Positions 4,667 through 7,295 of a stretch of DNA of 7,295 bases are shown one piece after another. Source of the stretch: Hohaiivirga sp031547465 (lineage in GTDB: Bacteria; Pseudomonadota; Alphaproteobacteria; Rhizobiales; Beijerinckiaceae); assembly GCA_031547465.1 (NCBI GenBank), contig JAVBRX010000182.1:1-7295 (forward strand), in the 5' to 3' direction. The notes under the pieces are model-generated. The model did no database searches and was not told the origin of the DNA. It saw only the letters and a list, made by a program, of their open reading frames with translations. Numbering within the stretch: position 1 is the first letter of the stretch; each line of letters starts with the position of its first letter. Both the position numbers and the translations under genes were made by a program.

Positions 4667-6190
4667 ATGTTCGACTCCGCAAGACTCAAGCACAGCCTCG
4701 ATAAGCAATCGTTCAAAGACATGGAACCACAACTGCGCGACGACCTGCTCGACGCACAGTTCGAACTGGTAGAACAGAAGCGCAAAACTTTGTTGATTCT
4801 ACTCAACGGCCCCGATGGCGTCGGCAAGGGGCCAATGGCTACCCTTCTCTATCGCTGGTTAGACCCGCGTCATGTCCAGACCTTGGCTTATGATCGGCCA
4901 ACCGACGATGAACGCCACCGCCCGAACATGTGGAAATACTGGCGCGATCTACCGGCACGCGGCGATGTCGGCATTGTCCTTGGTTCCTGGTATCACCAGA
5001 CATTCGTGGACATGGTCAATAACAAGCACACAGAAGCCAGATTTTTGCAGAATCTCGAAAGCATCAATCGCTTTGAGGCAATGCTTGCCGCCGAAGGCGT
5101 GATCCTCCTGAAACTCTGGCTGCATATCGACACCGACGAAGCCCACAAGCGATTAAAAAAGGCCAAAAAAGGCAATGGTTTCAAGCGCCCGATCATTCTC
5201 GAATGGGCCGACATCGACACTCAGAAGGAGCGCCGCCGCCTAGCCGAAGCGGCAACCCTCGCCGCCCGTCAGACATCGACCGCCGTCGCGCCATGGCATG
5301 TCGTGCCTGCGGCAGATCCGGAATATTGCTCGGCGGCCATCGGTAAACTGCTGCTGGATACGCTTCAGGCCGCCAATGCACCAAGCTCTCCAACAGCGGC
5401 TCCAGCAAAACCACGAACCAAACTTCCTGCAACCAAACCCGCCGGACTGCCGCGTGTCAGTATCCTGTCATCGCTTAACCTATCGAAAGCGTTGCCTGAC
5501 AATGATTACAAAACGCAGTTGAAGAAGCAGCAGGAACGGCTCAGTCTACTGACATCCGACGATAAATTCCGCAATGTCGGTCTCGTCTGTGCGTTCGAGG
5601 GCAATGATGCCGCCGGGAAAGGTGGTGCGATCCTGCGTTTACGCCAGGCACTCGACCTGCGTTCTTTCCGGGTAATCCCGGTTGCCGCTCCGAATGACGA
5701 GGAACGGGCGCGACCTTATCTGTGGCGCTTCTGGCGCAACATCCCCGCCCTTGGCCACGCGACGATCTTTGACCGCTCCTGGTATGGGCGGGTGCTGGTG
5801 GAGCGGGTGGAAGGTTTCTGCTCGCAGGCAGACTGGCAGCGCGCCTACGAGGAAATCAACGATTTCGAGGAAACCCTGCACCGGGCGCATTATGTGGTGG
5901 TGAAATTCTGGCTCGCCACCAGTCAGGAGGAACAGCTCAAGCGCTTCAAGGAACGGGAGAATACGCCCTTCAAACGCTTCAAGATCACCCCCGACGACTG
6001 GCGCAACCGGGAGAAATGGCCGCTATACGAAGCTGCCATCACCGACATGGTGGACCGCACCAGTTCGAAAGTCGCCCCCTGGACCCTCGTTGAGGCCGAG
6101 GACAAGAATTTCGCTCGCATCAAGGTGGTGAAAACCGTCGCCGACCGGTTGGAAGCGGCCCTGAAAGGCAAGCTCTGGAAAGAAGACTGA
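4667..6190 (+). CDS. pap: Polyphosphate:AMP phosphotransferase (PPK2 class II, two fused PPK2 domains)
   Basis: A 507-residue protein of two tandem PPK2 domains, the class II layout that makes ADP from AMP and polyphosphate (EC 2.7.4.33) in the cytosol. The C-terminal domain is intact: Walker A GNDAAGKG (312-319), PNDEERARPYLWRFWR (342-357), Walker B IFDRSWYGR (367-375) and the basic lid with NTPFKRFKITPDDW (432-445). The N-terminal copy keeps a Walker A, GPDGVGKG (48-55), and the parallel block PTDDERHRPNMWKYWR (78-93), but its Walker B reads IVLGSWY (103-109), lacking Asp-Arg; it is probably structural. An Ala/Pro/Lys-rich linker (about 236-260) joins them. I start at MFDSARLKHSLDK (ATG 4667) because relatives begin with MFES/MFDS. 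ATG 4637 (ten residues more) has a better-spaced GGAG and remains possible. No partner gene such as ppk1 or ppx is nearby. Confidence 0.93.
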   Translation: MFDSARLKHSLDKQSFKDMEPQLRDDLLDAQFELVEQKRKTLLILLNGPDGVGKGPMATLLYRWLDPRHVQTLAYDRPTDDERHRPNMWKYWRDLPARGDVGIVLGSWYHQTFVDMVNNKHTEARFLQNLESINRFEAMLAAEGVILLKLWLHIDTDEAHKRLKKAKKGNGFKRPIILEWADIDTQKERRRLAEAATLAARQTSTAVAPWHVVPAADPEYCSAAIGKLLLDTLQAANAPSSPTAAPAKPRTKLPATKPAGLPRVSILSSLNLSKALPDNDYKTQLKKQQERLSLLTSDDKFRNVGLVCAFEGNDAAGKGGAILRLRQALDLRSFRVIPVAAPNDEERARPYLWRFWRNIPALGHATIFDRSWYGRVLVERVEGFCSQADWQRAYEEINDFEETLHRAHYVVVKFWLATSQEEQLKRFKERENTPFKRFKITPDDWRNREKWPLYEAAITDMVDRTSSKVAPWTLVEAEDKNFARIKVVKTVADRLEAALKGKLWKED

Positions 6191-6201
6191 AACCCATTGC
6201 A

Positions 6202-6269
6202 CTCCGGCGCGGAGCCATTTCCCCTGTATCCCACTCCGCGCCCGAGCCGAGCAATCCGGAAGCCCGGAT
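6202..6269. other. GC-rich hairpins downstream of the PPK2 gene
   Basis: GGCGCGGAG (6206-6214) is the exact reverse complement of CTCCGCGCC (6234-6242), with a 19-nt loop. An alternative small hairpin, CTCCG/CGGAG (6202-6214), would compete with it. A further stem, ATCCGG/CCGGAT (6254-6269, loop AAGC), follows. None has a T run, so these may protect the mRNA 3' end or accompany factor-dependent termination rather than act as intrinsic terminators. The rest of 6270-6330 shows nothing recognisable. Confidence 0.35.
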
Positions 6270-6333
6270 CGAAACCACCTTGCCAGGTAACAAAAATGCC
6301 GGAACGGAAAACCTCACACCCCGCATTAAAAGG

Positions 6334-6362
6334 TTGACCACCGCCGTCATTCCCCCTATGTG
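6334..6362 (+). promoter_or_regulatory. Putative promoter for tRNA-Lys
   Basis: TTGACC (6334-6339) matches the -35 consensus at 5 of 6 positions and TATGTG (6357-6362) follows after the ideal 17 nt. The predicted start is near 6369, about 11 nt before the tRNA 5' end. Confidence 0.6.
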
Positions 6363-6379
6363 CAAGGCTCAGCCTTTGG

Positions 6380-6455
6380 GAGCGCGTAGCTCAGCCGGTA
6401 GAGCATCTGACTTTTAATCAGGGGGTCCCGGGTTCGAATCCCGGCGCGCTCACCA
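6380..6455 (+). tRNA. tRNA-Lys (anticodon TTT)
   Basis: A complete 76-nt cloverleaf. Acceptor GAGCGCG (6380-6386) pairs with CGCGCTC (6445-6451), followed by discriminator A and encoded CCA (6453-6455). The anticodon arm TCTGA-CTTTTAA-TCAGG has TTT at 6413-6415, and the T arm is CCGGGTTCGAATCCCGG. It reads AAA and AAG codons. No second copy of its 3' end, which would mark an integrated element, is visible in the window. Confidence 0.97.
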
Positions 6456-6475
6456 ATGTTTTCCTAGAAGGTTAC

Positions 6476-6512
6476 AGCGTTACTGCCTAATCTAGATAGT
6501 AACGCTTTTTTC
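6476..6512 (+). terminator. Rho-independent terminator after tRNA-Lys
   Basis: AGCGTTACT (6476-6484) pairs perfectly with AGTAACGCT (6498-6506) around a 13-nt loop that contains ATCTAGAT, and the stem runs into TTTTTT (6506-6511). It starts 21 nt after the tRNA CCA. Confidence 0.8.
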
Positions 6513-6790
6513 TAAGTTGCATCAATATTGTGATTTCCCCAACAAATGTTCCCCTCAAAGAAGCAAGAGGCGAGTGCGACGGCCAGGGTGACCATCAAAC
6601 TTGATGATACAGTTTACTGAATTATCGGATTTTGTTAGGGACAGGACAATACTTTGAACTATTGAATATATCGCAAACTTAATGAGACTCGCCCTAGGAA
6701 AATTTATTTTTTAGTTAAAAATCTTAATACAGTTGCAAAACGATCTCTCTCACCATCGCAGAATAAAATTTTCCAGCTATAAATAACTAC
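6513..6790. other. AT-rich gene-free stretch between tRNA-Lys and the ChrR-like gene
   Basis: About 280 bp with clearly more A and T than the flanking coding DNA and no supportable gene on either strand. It holds an imperfect inverted repeat, GGAAAATTTATT (6697-6708) against AATAAAATTTTCC (6762-6774, one extra A), with long A and T runs between, and a 24-codon open frame at 6546-6620 without a ribosome site. It lies between two convergent units, so it may be only a transcription-end spacer. Confidence 0.6.
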
Positions 6791-7295
6791 TCACTCCTCC
6801 CTCGCCCCGAAAACCAGATAACACAAACAGCAATCGTCGGCGTCGACGATGCAGCGTTCTGCTTTACCTGGTTTCGGCAGGTGAAGCGCACCTTCATCAA
6901 AATGTTGGCCGGAGGCCTCAAAGCCACCGTGCAGTACCAGCATCACCTGCCATCCGGCGATTTGCGGGATTTCGACGGCTTGCCCCTGCGCCAACCGCAC
7001 CAGGACGGCACCGCTATTTTTGCCATGGGCTATGTCGGCGGTATCGATGCCGAGAGCGGTTTTGCGCCAGAGTAGCGATGCCGGATCGACTGCCAGATAG
7101 TCCGACAACGGGCGCGGCAATTCACTGCTGCATGGTTCCGTGGGTTTCCTGCTTAGAGAATTCCTGCACGGAGAATTCCCGTCTGCGGCTTCCCCAACCT
7201 CAAGCCCCATACCGGCGATCAGGCGCTCCAATGTATACCCCCGATCACGCAACGGCACCGGCGGCGCAGCTTCCAGGGCTTCGCCTTTGAGAAGC
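6791..7295 (-). CDS. ChrR-like cupin anti-sigma-type protein, C-terminal part (gene runs off the right edge)
   Basis: The last 167 residues of a leftward gene ending TGA at 6793-6791; the frame is open to the window edge, so the N-terminus, including any zinc-binding anti-sigma domain, is missing. Visible residues LLKGEALEAAPPVPL (1-15) resemble the ChrR hinge between the anti-sigma and cupin domains. The block LPRPLSDYLAVDPASLLWRK (59-78) opens the cupin part, followed by GAVLVRLAQGQAVEIP (95-110), a strand MLVLHGGF (118-125), GQHFDEGALHLPKPG (129-143) and DCCLCYLVFG (154-163). In the family the cupin carries metal-binding His-x-His, Glu and His; here the matching stretch reads PQIAGWQ and the late position reads KAERC, so these ligands appear absent, while the paired Cys of CLC is kept. 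Such proteins hold an ECF sigma factor and release it on singlet oxygen or metal stress; the partner sigma gene would be just outside. GTG at 7258 is not needed as a start. Confidence 0.7.
   Translation of the reverse strand, partial: LLKGEALEAAPPVPLRDRGYTLERLIAGMGLEVGEAADGNSPCRNSLSRKPTEPCSSELPRPLSDYLAVDPASLLWRKTALGIDTADIAHGKNSGAVLVRLAQGQAVEIPQIAGWQVMLVLHGGFEASGQHFDEGALHLPKPGKAERCIVDADDCCLCYLVFGAREE

Noticed and set aside
4436..4732. Minus-strand 98-codon frame between helicase and PPK2 gene
   Set aside because: It overlaps the PPK2 promoter and start on the opposite strand, and its composition is unconvincing.
6546..6620. 24-codon plus-strand frame (MFPSKKQEASATARVTIKLD...) behind tRNA-Lys
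   Set aside because: No ribosome site, very short, no recognisable integrase or toxin similarity; listed only as part of the AT-rich stretch.
6554..6697. AGGCGAGT (near 6569) opposed by ACTCGCCCT (near 6687) as an inverted repeat pair
   Set aside because: Short, imperfect and over 100 nt apart; expected by chance.
1..7295. CRISPR array, insertion sequence, prophage or defence genes
   Set aside because: No regularly spaced repeats, no terminal inverted repeats with a transposase, and no phage or nuclease gene were found on either strand.

Overview
The window looks like a chromosomal housekeeping stretch from an alphaproteobacterium, most likely a member of the Hyphomicrobiales (Rhizobiales). 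This rests on the protein flavour (a Pcm-like methyltransferase beside tRNA-Cys, a RhlE-type DEAD-box helicase ending in GLGDHVPAFLLRD, a ChrR-like cupin protein), on moderately GC-rich coding DNA with leaner intergenic DNA, and on promoters resembling TTGAC-N16/18-TAT. The taxonomic call is inference; no rRNA or species marker is present.

Layout. Positions 1-263 (minus) hold the 5' part of a protein-L-isoaspartate O-methyltransferase-like gene lying 22 nt behind tRNA-Cys(GCA) on the same strand. A divergent tRNA-Asn(GTT) follows at 486-561 with its own promoter and a strong terminator (609-642). A plus-strand SRPBCC/AHSA1-like gene (GTG start at 726) converges on a small exported protein of unknown family (minus, 1672-1271), with a 16-bp inverted repeat between them. 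Upstream of the exported gene is a near-perfect FNR/FixK-type box at about the right distance from a -10 element. An alpha/beta hydrolase (minus, 2568-1852) is divergent from a RhlE-like helicase (2901-4421), which has a long, GC-hairpin-rich leader. Next is a two-domain class II PPK2 polyphosphate:AMP phosphotransferase (start 4667 or 4637, end 6190), then tRNA-Lys(TTT) at 6380-6455 with promoter and terminator. An AT-rich gene-free stretch (about 6512-6790) precedes a ChrR-like cupin anti-sigma-type protein (minus, 6791 to the right edge, N-terminus missing).

The genes appear to be mostly single transcription units rather than one pathway. RNA remodelling (helicase), nucleotide/polyphosphate balance (PPK2), protein repair (Pcm-like) and sigma-factor control (ChrR-like) are all stress- or growth-linked, but the sequence gives no direct evidence that they work together. 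I found no CRISPR array, insertion sequence, transposase, integrase or phage gene. The points most worth a second look are the FNR/FixK-like box, the palindrome straddling the tRNA-Asn promoter and 5' end, the probable tRNA-Cys/mRNA co-transcript, the degenerate N-terminal PPK2 domain, and the ChrR-like cupin that has lost the expected metal ligands. I did not find clear evidence of a wholly new biological system.
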